From positions 5,821,066-5,885,065 of the forward strand of contig JAPTYO010000059.1 of NCBI GenBank assembly GCA_036873135.1: 64,000 bases of DNA, read 5' to 3'. Positions 32,109 through 42,518 of this stretch are shown here, piece after piece. The position numbers were made by a program, and so were the translations under genes. The notes beneath the pieces were generated by a model. That model saw only the letters and a program-made list of their open reading frames with translations, searched no databases and was not told where the DNA came from. This DNA comes from Clarkia xantiana subsp. parviflora (Eukaryota > Streptophyta > Magnoliopsida > Myrtales > Onagraceae). Numbering within the stretch: position 1 is the first letter of the stretch; each line of letters starts with the position of its first letter.

Positions 32109-32485
32109 TGATGGATATATGTCCAATTCGGGTTCGTATTTACACTTCGGGCCTCGTAAACGCGTCAAAAATTACGTCTCGGTTTAAAAACATCTCCCAC
32201 GGTATCAAAACGGTCCGGAAACGCATTTACGCGCGTCCGGACCGGACCTCCGGGTTGCGCAAAGCAATCCGGAGGTCCGGGTTGCGCGGCGATCCGGACC
32301 TCGCCGAATTGCCCAAATTCGACGAGGTCCGGATTGCCTTACGGGTATCGCGCGACTACCGTATCCGCGATTACCGTTGCGTCGCCAGTGGCCCAACTTC
32401 TTCCCGACGAAGGGTTACAGCCCAAAAGCCCGCACAACCACGCGAACAGACGCGTCCTTACGACCTTGTTAACCCGAACGCAACA
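32109..32485 (+). repeat. 3' LTR of Tat-3, internally deleted
   Basis: 377 bp against 733 bp in the 5' copy. Both ends match the 5' LTR (TGATGGATATATG and GACGCAACA-type), but about 385 bases (equivalent of 21900-22284, including the TATA box) are missing, and about 36 bases around 32244-32280 are absent from the 5' copy. Confidence 0.88.
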
Positions 32486-32575
32486 TATACCACGATGGGT
32501 TTACTCCCGTCTTTGACATCAAGCAGTGCAGTAAGAATTCTTTTCAGCCTAACCGCTTCTTGTGCGTTTTAGAGA
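32486..32575 (-). pseudogene. Copia-A RNase H, part upstream of the Tat-3 insertion
   Basis: The minus strand encodes EAVRLKRILTALLDVKDGSKPIV, joining in frame across the TATAC duplication with YSDSQAVVKN at 21653. It includes the first TATAC copy. Confidence 0.75.
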
Positions 32576-32863
32576 GAGCTACGAATTCCGATTCAATAAA
32601 ATAGGGTTCGGTTCAACACTCAAAAACCGGTTCGGTTAGATCCACTTAGTTACCCTGGTCCGACCCGACCTGACTAGGTCGAACCGATTGAGAAAACCCG
32701 ATTCGGTTTAAAACATTACGTCCCGGCTTTATAAATATTGGATGACCAATAATTTCAAAAGGGTTTGGGCCGAAATGATTACTTGTGGGCTAAGTAGTGT
32801 TTTGTTGTCCACTAAAAACATAACATAGCCATCAAGTAACATTAATTATAAAAATAATTTCTA

Positions 32864-32906
<43 letters not shown>

Positions 32907-33490
32907 AAAATCGGCTAACTATATATAATATATATTTTATTTATTGTCAATATTTTTAACAGAGAAATAAATAACTGACAATATATTTTCTCAATCTTTT
33001 AGGTAACTAAATCTGTCAATAATATCTTTAACCCTATTTAAATATTAGATATATTGATAGTTATATATATTTTCTATATATTAATGTGAATCTATCCATA
33101 TGTTTCTAATTATAGATATATTGTTACCTAGATTAAAAATTAAAATATGGTAAACAATATAATAATTAATTTCGGCCGAATTTTATTTTCGTGGTGCCTA
33201 AGAAATTAAAATTTACCTTGCAATTCTTTAGGGTTAGCCGAAATTAATACATAATTAGAAACAAGTTGTCAAGTTTCGAGATCAAATTTTACTAAGATCA
33301 ACAATCCAATATATGATTTTGATAAAAACCTTGTTTTTCTTGAATATCAATTTTACCAAGAACATCATGAAAATTTCGGACTCACCAATAACCCAAAAAT
33401 CAAAAATTTAAAATTCCCTTTTAAAATTTTCGGCAAAAACCATGCTTTACAAGAACACCAATTTATCAAAATCATGAACTCCTAACACAA
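32576..33490. other. Copia-A leader region and AT repeat
   Basis: Non-coding AT-rich DNA between the RNase H stub and the primer site. It contains an (AT)n run at about 32867-32903. No gene. Confidence 0.5.
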
Positions 33491-33502
33491 GCTCTGATAC
33501 CA
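33491..33502 (-). other. Primer-binding site of Copia-A
   Basis: The minus strand reads TGGTATCAGAGC, the standard copia site for initiator-Met tRNA, directly after the LTR. Confidence 0.85.
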
Positions 33503-33503
33503 C

Positions 33504-33716
33504 TATTAGATTACGGGGAGTAGTCAGTACGGATACTAAAACAAGGTACATGCTAGTAATCATAATTACGCAGCAGAAGAATCACACATACCTTTAGCAC
33601 AGTCCGTAGACCCAAGATCCTGCTGAGGGAGTTCGCGGCTCTCCGGTCGGCACCCGTAGAGATTCTTGTTAAAGAAGCCTTACGTGGTATAGTCTCCACA
33701 GCAAAGCCTCTGATTG
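33504..33716 (-). repeat. 5' LTR of Copia-A, truncated
   Basis: 213 bases matching the start of 19708-20304. Homology stops at CTCTGATTG. The terminal TG has become TA. Confidence 0.8.
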
Positions 33717-34035
33717 TGTCTTCATTTCATAAAATCCGACTCATTTTTCATCAAGAAAATAAAGTTTGAAGAGACTAATTAGCTTGTCAGTAAAATCGAA
33801 AGTTTTACCAAACATATATAACTCGATGACAAAACTTTTACCACCCCGACAAAAGCAACAAAATGTACATGCCACTAACTTTTATTATACAGTTATTTAA
33901 GCGTTCTTAAAACTATTTATCATTCTATATATTTCTCAAATACAAACACTATTCAGTTTCGTTTGGATTTTTTTCTTCTAAAGAAACGAATCATAAAAAA
34001 TAAAACGTGCGTGTAACGCATGCACCGACCACTAG
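33717..34035 (+). mobile_element. Possible Helitron 3' end
   Basis: GTGCGTG-TAACG-CATGCAC (34007-34025) can fold into a 7-bp hairpin, followed 6 bases later by CTAG and T (34032-34036), the classic CTRR/T end of Helitrons. A second copy of the last 16 bases (GCACCGACCACTAG) ends at 34060. No 5' TC end or Rep/helicase is seen, so the left limit is arbitrary. Confidence 0.4.
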
Positions 34036-34199
34036 TATAGTTACACGCACCGACCACTAGTATAGATAGCCCTCCAACCTCGCCTAAGTTCAAATGGCTC
34101 ATGCCTTATAAGAGACGAGACATAATACTGAAAGCAGTGTTTTAATAACAAGATCGGCTGTCGGACCGAATAAAAATGTGAATAAGCCATACTATTGGG

Positions 34200-37010
34200 A
34201 ATATATAATATATTTTTTTTTTTATAAAAATGCCCCCGAAAATAAAACCAAATTAAAATATATCCCCACAAAAGTTTATGTTTTAAAAATATCCTGTTCT
34301 AGGAATAACATTATTGGAACACTTTGTATTTTGCAAAATCTGCAAAAAATAATAATAATAATAATAATAGAAAAGTAGTTTTTTTTTTCATTTATATTTT
34401 TTTAATTGTAGATTTTATTTAAATTTGTTATTCGTTTATTCTTATTTTTTTAATAAATAATTTTAGAGATTTGGCGAGTGAATTTCCAAAGTAGGTTTAC
34501 TTGCCAAACGTATTCTCAAACTAAGTTTGTTTTTTTTTTTTTTTTTTTTTTTTTTTTTCAGAAACTAATTCCAAAACTAGGTTTTTTTAATCATTTATAT
34601 TTTCTACTTTACATCCTCAAGTTTATATTTTGTTACATATGACTCTAAACTGAAATATAATACAAGAAATATATGAAATAAATTAAAAAAAAAAAAAAAA
34701 ACTTAAGGTGATTATCTATGAAAGTTATAAACTAAAAAAATAATAAATAAGTAAGTGTGAAAAAAATTCTAAAAATAAAATATGCTAAACATGTAAATTA
34801 TAAAAAACAAAAATGGTTATATAAATTGTAAAGAAACTAAATACTAGTATTTTTTATGTACGAAAATATAAAAATGAAAGTGTACATAAACCCTAAATAA
34901 ATTATATGTTAAATTTAAAAAATTATATAAAATTATTGACTTGAAAAATAAAGAATAAAATAATTTAAATTTAAAAAATCAATATAATAAATTTAAGAAT
35001 GAATTTGAATTGGTATTTTTTTTTGTACTCTTTAATGAATAATTTCATATCATTAATTGTTTTTTCAGAACTTATGTATTTTCAAATTATATCTTTTAAT
35101 TTCACATGTTTTTTAAGAATTAAAATATATAAAAAAAAAAAAAGTTTGTTTGATTATTTTTTAATGCGGAGTTTCATCATTTATCTTAATTAATTATTTT
35201 TTATTTCCATTTTTATTATTTTGATACATTTAATCTTCTTAATTTTAAAAATTTTTATCTTCTTTGTATTATATTTTGTTTTAGGGTTTATTCGTAACAT
35301 AATGTAAACTTTGGGATGCAAAGTTAATAATATATATTTTTTATAAAACGGGAAAAAAAACCATATTTAAGCTCTTATGTGTTTTGAGCATATGAACAAG
35401 CTACTCAAGGGACGGCCACTGGATATTCTAAAGTTCTTAGTCTTACAGTGGCTGCTGCGACTACAACAGTGAATTTGTATATATACATTTTATTTGGCAG
35501 AATCAATAGTATTTTTTTTTTTTTTTTTCTCTAATTTAAATAAATAACTTTAGAGATTTGGAAATATTTTTTTAGAGATTTGGATCTAATTTTTAAAACA
35601 TTTGACTGACTACAGGATGCACAAAGTAGTGTGGCGACAAATGCTCTTTAACACCTGTTTTCTTATCTTCCACCAGAGTGGCTACCAGGTTCTAAAAAAA
35701 AAGTTAAAAGTTATTTTCTATATTATAGGGCCTGGCTAAAATACTGTTGAGTTTATTTAAACTTGAATTCTCAGCCGATAGATCATGAAAGAGAATCAAT
35801 CAGAATTCAGGAGAGATAAAAAGTGTTTCTTACCCATGCATAATCCGACGGCTGAGAAATCGAGTTTATTTTAGCCGAACCCTATATTATATGTTTGATC
35901 GTTTTTTACATTTGGTACCAATTTTTTTCGAATACTTTTGGTACCAAACGTTCGGAAAAAATATACTTTTGGTACATCCGTTCGTTTTGGCCGTTAAATG
36001 GCAACTGAAAGTCACGTGACCCATCCTAAACTTTTGATTTTGTTCATTTTAGTCCCTCTAATACATCCCAAACTTTTCTTTTGTTCAGTTAAGTCCTAAA
36101 ATTTCAAAATATAACCCTTGACGTCAAGAAGACCTAGCCGGACCTAACCCTAGGCTAGGTCCAAATAGGTCAATTGAGACCTAGCCCCAATTGGTTTCAA
36201 TTAGAGCCAATTGGGGCTAGGTCCAACCCTGGGTCGGGGTCCCTGGGTCCGGTGACCTCGACCCAGGGTTAGGGTCGCCGGACCTAGTCTAGGGCAAGGT
36301 CTGACTAGGTCAATTGGAATCTAGCTTATTTGGGTCCAATCGAACCAAATTGGGTCGTCCAATTAAACCCAATTGGGGCTAGGTCCCAATTGACCTAGCC
36401 GGACCTAGCCTAGAGCTATGTTCGACCTTGGGTCGGGGTCGCTAGACCCAAAGGACCCCTGACCTAGGGTCGACTTAGTCATGGTTAGGCCCGGCTAGGT
36501 TTTCTTGAGTTAAGGGTTCGATTTTGAAATTTTAGATAAATTGAAAAAAATAAAAGTTAAGAATGTATTAGAGGGACTAAATTGAAGAATAAAAAAATCA
36601 AAAGTTTAGGGTGTGTCACGTGACTTCCACATGCCATTTAACGACCAAAACTAACTGCCAACTAACGGATGTACAAAAACTATAATTTTTTCAAACGTTT
36701 GATACTAAAATTATATGAAAAAAACATATGATACTAAAAGCAAAAAATGGTCAAAATATGATACAAAAAGTACAATTAACTCTAAAAAAGACATTAAAAT
36801 ACATTTTAAAAAAAATGAAGAAAAAAAATTTTGATTTTTGTTTGTTTGTTGCAGAATGTCATTCTGCAGAAATATAAGTGTTTCGGTAATATTATTTCTG
36901 GAACACTTTAGTTTCAAAAATAATATTGACGGAATAGGGCTTTTTTAAAACATAACTTTGTGGGATTAATTTTTAAGTTTTATTTGGAGGCAAATTAATA
37001 ACAAAAAAAA
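34200..37010. mobile_element. Large inverted-repeat element, non-coding
   Basis: Left arm about 34215-34345 (CCCCACAAAAGTTTATGTTT, AATAACATTATTGGAACACT) is a diverged inverted copy of about 36850-37010 (AGTGTTTCGG..ATTATTTCTGGAACAC, AAAACATAACTTTGTGGG). The interior is very AT-rich with homopolymer runs (38 T at about 34521-34558) and another fold-back (35885-36785). No terminal duplication could be fixed, so class and exact ends are open. Confidence 0.4.
35885..36785. mobile_element. Fold-back MITE nested in the inverted-repeat element
   Basis: The halves are inverted copies: TTTGGTACCAA..., CACGTGACCCATCCTAAACT and GACCTAGCCGGACCTA on the left; GGCCCGGCTAGGTT, AGTTTAGGGTGTGTCACGTG and GATACTAAAA on the right. 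The centre is an array of GGGTCGGGGTC and CCTAGCCCCAATT phrases. Its plan is like 17933-18426. No coding capacity. Confidence 0.5.
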
Positions 37011-38323
37011 TAAAAAGTATTTACTGTTGGTCTATTCAATTAAAAGACTGTTTGTATATCAAACACGATCCAACAAGCGATAATCTGATTTCATATCAAA
37101 TTACATGGGAACTAACATAAAAAAAGTCTCTTAAACTTATCTCTCTAACAATAACAACCACCAAAACATATCAGTGTAGAAGTCATGTTCTAACTCTCGT
37201 GAGCCGTGGAGGCGAATGACGTTCATTGTTGAAGCGTAGGAGGTGGAGTCTACACTGAAGCAGCGAAGGAAGTTCTGGAACAGTATAATTAGCTTTTCTT
37301 TTGTGTCATTAGATTTTTGGGTTAAGGACCTATAAACAGTTCAATATTTGCTCAATGTTGAAATTTGATATCTCAAGTTTAAAATGTTAAAATGGACAGT
37401 TCTAGATTTATTTATTATTATTATTATTTTAAATTTGATGTCTCTGCATGTATTCTCATCTTGCTTCAATCATTTTCATCAACTCATTCACCATTACTCT
37501 TTATTTTTTACAAAGTCGCCAAATTTCCCAAAAAATTTGAACATAAAAAAAAAAAAAGGTTTCCAACAGAGTGGTGTGGAGCAATTTCCAGCGACGGAGC
37601 GAGAATATTTTCTTGCGCGGATGTGGTCAGTTTCTTAGTTGACGGTCACGGCAAGGTGACGAGAAAGCAACTTTGCATGAGATGTCGAATTTGACAGTCG
37701 ATTTCGTTGAAATTGGCTTCTCTAAATTAATCACACGAAATTTCAACAAAAATGAAACCTGGTACACTCAACTTTAACATCAGACACCAAATTTCAACAT
37801 TAGTGAAACTTCAGACCGTTAATAGGTTATTAACTCTAGATTTTTATAAGACTGTGAGTTCTCTTTGCTTAAGTCATTAGTTGATGGCTGTGCTTAGTAA
37901 GTAGATAATACCTATAGATTTTTGTAGATAGTTATTAGGGAATGCGAACCGATGGTCTGGCTGTTTGAATCGGGAATCTGACATATTGTCAGTTCGACGT
38001 CCGGTCTGATTTTTGGTATACTGACTGAAAGTCAATGGGAGTCACCCACAAATTACAGAGTAAGAACTAAGAAGTAAGAATTAGTTGTGGAGACCCATTC
38101 CCTCCCTAAAGCTCGATTACTTCACGCTTCTAAATTGTTTGTCATGTCGGTAAATGAATTACATATTAAATTCATGTGTGTATTCTCTCTAACGTACATG
38201 AGATGAGGAAAATATATTATATAGAATGCTATATATAGCAGTCAATCAACAAACTATATTAACAACATCAACATAATCTTATAATTAATGACATCAACAA
38301 CAATACAAAGTTCTATATTCATC
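37011..38323. other. Stretch without recognisable features
   Basis: No gene, repeat array or transposon end is recognised. The last five bases, TCATC, are the left target duplication of Tat-2. Confidence 0.5.
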
Positions 38324-39113
38324 TGATGGGTTCCGATGTAATCGTTAGCCCCGTTAACAGCCAATGGACGGCGAACAGGTCCAGTGGGCCTCGTGAAAAG
38401 CCTGAAAGGCCCAGAGGCCCAGTACGAAGGGTCTCGACTTAAGCGGTCCCGACATCAGAGCTGAATGCTCCCGACAAGAAGCCTCTGAGTAGGCCCCGAT
38501 ATGCCTTAGTAAAGGCCACGACGCGCCTTAGTAAAGGCCCCGATATTATAGCCCCGCAGAGGCTGGACCTGTCCCGTAGAGACTGAAGGTCCTGGGTGGT
38601 GATCTAGAACGAGACAACTCTGGAGTCCCCGACAGGAGTCGAGACTTGTGATCAGAGGATAAAGACCGAGAAACCCGCCTACTAGATAGAGTAGTGGGAG
38701 ACGGTTAAAGATATAGATAAGTCCCCCGAGATACGCAGGGCGTGCCCGAGATACGCGGAAGTATGGGCAAGATACGCGGAGCGTGGGGTGAGATATACGG
38801 AATCCCAACCGAGATACGCAGAATCGTGGCGAGATACACGGAATCATGGGCAAAACGGCCAATCACGGTCACAGGTAACTGAGTAACTTCCCCTCCTATA
38901 TAAAGGAGGAAGTTACCTCAGAAAACGATCATCTGATGCTCTCTAATACGCACGTAGAATACTGCTGCCACCCCATTGATTGTATACTCATTTAAGCATC
39001 GAAGAGGGATTCTGGGTCACCACCCAGGTCATCCCCTTTTGCAGGATTAAGCGGAGCTCAGGAGTCCAAGCTTTCCGTCAAGGACGTAACGGAGCTTCGC
39101 CCGTGATCCAACA
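38324..39113 (+). repeat. 5' LTR of Tat-2
   Basis: 790 bp. It holds GAGATACGCGG-type units (38738-38840), a TATA box at 38896-38905 (CTATATAAAG), the block TTTAAGCATCGAAGAGGG (38991-39008) and TTGCAGGATTAAG near 39041. Confidence 0.97.
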
Positions 39114-39114
39114 T

Positions 39115-39130
39115 TGGCGCCGTCTGTGGG
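39115..39130 (+). other. Primer-binding site of Tat-2
   Basis: TGGCGCCGTCTGTGGG, identical to Tat-1, one base after the LTR. Confidence 0.85.
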
Positions 39131-39167
39131 AAACGTACGAAAAGTCAAGATAGTTTCTACCAGATCA

Positions 39168-40727
39168 ATGGCCGGTGGTGGTAAGAAGAAGCAGGTTCAG
39201 GCTGGCAGTTCCCGTCCCGCAGGAACTGTGAATTCCCCGTTGCCAGAACGTGTTGCTGAACAAGGTGAGAACCCCGCTCTTTCCCAGACAGGGGGGCAGG
39301 GTGACAGTTATGAGATCTCAGTCCGAGACAGGCAAGATATCCCGCGAAGGGAGGAGGACGAGGCTCCCCCGAGCCCGGTGCGGCGCAGAGGAGAAGGAGT
39401 CCCGCGAAGGGAAGAAGGGTCGTCTTCGAACTCGGAGTTAGCCAAGGCAGTAGCAGATGCTATGCCTATGTTCTTGGCTGCCATGGAGGCCTTGTTGGAC
39501 AAGAGAGAAGCTGCCAGGAGGACAGAGGAGTTGCCTCCGCGAGAAGAGCTACCTCCACCCCCTCCAAGGGTGGTCCCAGAAGAACAGGAGGTTCAGGAGG
39601 TTCCGCCCAGGAGCAAGGGTAACGAACCAGTGCACCTGGAGAAGTTCGTGGTCGACGGCCCAGGACCAGTGCAAAACAGGACCATTCCCCTGAATGGCCC
39701 CATCACCCCCGATCAGGTGGTGAAAATCGTCAGCATCTGCATGGGTGATCAGAAGCAGATGACATCGGAGCTAAGGGATCGGTCCAGTCATCCTTTTGTT
39801 CCGCGGCTGATAGATACCGTTGCCCCGCCCGGGCTAGGTATTCCAACCATCAAGGAGTACGATGGTGAGGGAGACCCAGTTCGCCATGTTCAGAGACATG
39901 TCCAGGCCTGCATGGGTAGGACTTCAAACGACGATCTCATATGCTCGCTGTTCCCGATCACCCTGGGAGAAAGGGCCATGACCTGGTTTTTCAGCCTCCC
40001 ACCAGGATGCATTACGTGCTGGGCGGACATGCACGATCGATTTATCAAGCAATATCAGGGCCGTAGGCGCCTCCTGAAGAGTGTGAGGTCCTTGACCCAG
40101 GTGGTGCAGAGACCCGACGAATCGTTGGCATACTACTACCAACGGTTCACTACGAGTGCCGCGGAGATCGATGAAGAAATATCGGAGGGTGAGACCATCC
40201 GTACTTTCCTGCGGAACTTGAGCGCTCCGTACGGTTCCGACCTGATGCACAGCGTAGCCGCGAAGGCTGTGTGGAGTATGGAGGCCCTGCAAGCGAGGGT
40301 AAAACAGCAGATCGACGTCCAAGAGTCGAAGATTACTGCCGGGGAGCTTGATCCTCCAAAGTCGGGAAGAGGAAAGCCATCGTCTAAGCTGTCAGATGAT
40401 CGCAAGAGGAGCGACAAATCGGAGGGAAGTAGAAGCCGTGGTCGCCCCGAGAAAAGAGAGGACAAGCATCCCCCGAGGAAGGATAATCGAGAAAGTCGGG
40501 TTGTTCCCATCAATAGCTTGATGACTTCTGTGTTAGCTGTGATGGACCGACAGGGTCTCGCCCGGTACCCTCCGAGAAAAGAAGGCGAATTCCTAGGAGG
40601 CCGCCCTGACCGTTACTGTCGCTACCATCGGGCCAATGGTCACGACACTGAAAAATGTCGGGAGCTGAAGAAGGAGATAGAGAAGCTGATCCAGAAGGGG
40701 AAGCTTAAGGAGTTCGTCGGAAGGTGA
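39168..40727 (+). pseudogene. Tat-2 gag, ended by a premature stop
   Basis: Start chosen at ATG 39168 (MAGGGKKKQVQ), after the primer site. It encodes a Glu/Pro-rich N terminus, the capsid domain (MTWFFSLPPGCITCWADMHD, near 275-350) and a zinc-knuckle-like motif (YCRYHRANGHDTEKC) followed by IQKGKLKEFVG. TGA at 40725-40727 interrupts the frame exactly where Tat-1 starts its arginine-serine tract; the frame continues beyond with RCRSRSKSRSRSRSKSR. Unlike Tat-1 this gag has no capsid deletion or G-run shift. Confidence 0.92.
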
Positions 40728-42518
40728 AGATGCCGATCCCGTTCCAAAAGTCGGTCGCGATCCCGTTCCAAGTCCCGTGATCGATCCCCGAAGAAGAAGA
40801 AGGTGGAGTCAGAACCTTCAGGTTCAGGTGCCCGTAAGGAGAGGCGGGGAACTATCAACGTCATCCACGGAGGAATGGCGGCGGGAGGTGATACCTCTGC
40901 TTCTCGGGAGAATTACGCTTCCCGCATATCTGCCGCGGTGGTGCTAGGCAAAAGGTCCCGGTCGTGGACCCTGAAGGAGGAAATGGTGATCTCTTTCTCG
41001 GCGGAAGATCTAGTAGGCGTGGAGAGCCCTCACGACGATGCCTTGGTCGTGACCCTGGACGTGGATGGATTCGAGATGAAGCGGATCCTGATAGATGGAG
41101 GGAGTTCCTCCGACATCCTTTTCATGGACGCTCTGGAAGCCATGGGAAAGACGAAAAAGGACCTGACACAGGTGGACTTCCCGATGGTGGGATTCTCTGG
41201 TTCCACTTCTTACCCGTTGGGAATGATTACCTTACCGGTGGAGTTTGGTAGTGGCTGGAAGGTGGAGAAGCGAAACGTAGATTTCGTCGTAGTGGAGTCT
41301 GCGGGGGCATACAACGCTATCATCGGGAGGACCACTATCAACCCTCTCATGGCAGTCGCCTCGACGGTCCACCAGAAGATGAAGTTCCCGACTGACAACG
41401 GAGTCGGAGAGGTCAAGGGTGACCAGGTGGCATCGCGAAAATGCTATGTTAACGCTACCCGAAGGAGAAGGAGGGAAGCCATGACCGTCCTTCAGACTGA
41501 TGCCGATCCTCGAGAGGAGTATGGGCGTCCCGCCCCCATGGAGGATCTGAAGGAGGTTGAGATTGATGGGCCTCAGAGGAAGGTGAAGATCGGGTCTGCT
41601 TTGTCGGAGGAAAGAGCCCGAGAGTTGATCGAGCTCCTGAAGGAGTTTAAGGAGCTGTTTGCCTGGTCCCCGAGTGATATGCAAGGAATCAGCCCCGACG
41701 TGATAGTGCACGAACTGAAGATAGATCCCGCGATCAAGCCTATCGCGCAGAGAAGGCGTCCGATGGGCGCGGACAAGAGGATCGCGATCCAGCAAGAGGT
41801 GAACAGACTGCTCGACGCTGGATTCATCAAGGAGCTCCGATTCCAGACCTGGCTTGCTAACCCAGTCCTAGTGCGAAAGAGTAACGGAAAATGGCGGATG
41901 TGTGTCGATTTCCGCGACTTGAACAAGGCCTGCCCGAAGGACTGCTACCCGCTCCCGAGGATTGACCAGTTGGTGGATGCCACATCGGGACATGAGCTGC
42001 TGAGCTTTATGGATGCCTACTCCGGGTACAACCAGATCAAGATGGCGAAGGAGGATGCCCCCCACACAGCTTTCTACGCTGACAGTGACGTCTACCATTA
42101 CGACGTGATGCCCTTCGGATTAATCAATGCCGGAGCAACTTACCAGCGGATGGTGAACAAGTTGTTCGGAGACATGCTGGGGAAAACCATGGAGGCATAT
42201 GTGGATGACATGCTGGTGAAGTCCCGGCAGGCAGGAGACCATGTCCAGAACTTGGCGGCGGCGTTTGAGCGGATGAAGTTCCATCAGGTTCGGTTGAACC
42301 CGGACAAATGTGCTTTTGGAGTAAACTCGGGCAAGTTCCTAGGGTTCATGGTGAGCCAGAGAGGAATCGAGGTGAATCCGGAGAAGCTGCGAGCAATCGA
42401 GGAGATGCAGTCTCCGAAGACTCATCGGGAGGTTCAGGTGCTGAAGGGCCGGTTGGCCGCGATGAATCAATTCCTATCCAAGGCAAGTGACCGAGCCATG
42501 CCATTTTTTGATGTGTTA
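40728..42518 (+). pseudogene. Tat-2 RS tract, protease and reverse transcriptase
   Basis: Same frame as gag. The RS tract is followed by the protease (ILIDGGSSSDILF near 41086-41124, YNAIIGRTTINPL) and reverse transcriptase (MDAYSGYNQIKMA, MPFGLINAGATYQ, AYVDDMLVKS near 42196-42225). An in-frame Met at 40803 could allow internal initiation. The frame is lost by a one-base deletion at about 42518-42521, just after the reverse transcriptase. Confidence 0.9.

Larger units (their letters stand above)
21654..32485 (+). mobile_element. Tat-3: non-autonomous Ty3/gypsy element with gag-protease-gag and an antisense gene
   Basis: Bounded by a perfect 5-bp duplication TATAC. Plus-strand order: 5' LTR (21654-22386), primer site, gag-protease plus a second gag-like module (22437-25370, extended to 25574 past one stop), non-coding DNA, 66-bp tandem repeat (26300-26890), convergent five-exon antisense gene (27703-30049), 36-bp tandem repeat (30110-30690), polypurine tract and a shortened 3' LTR (32109-32485). 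There is no reverse transcriptase, RNase H or integrase anywhere in its 10.8 kb, so mobility would need those functions from another element. It is inserted in the RNase H frame of Copia-A. Confidence 0.9.
19708..33716 (-). mobile_element. Copia-A: decayed minus-strand copia element, split by Tat-3
   Basis: Minus-strand order from high to low coordinates: truncated 5' LTR (33716-33504), primer site TGGTATCAGAGC (33502-33491, initiator-Met tRNA type), leader, an RNase H stub (32575-32486), the Tat-3 insertion, the rest of RNase H (21653-21490), 3' untranslated DNA, polypurine tract and 3' LTR (20304-19708, 597 bp). Gag, protease, integrase and reverse transcriptase are absent, so a large deletion preceded or followed the Tat-3 insertion. 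It lies inside Copia-B. Confidence 0.8.
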
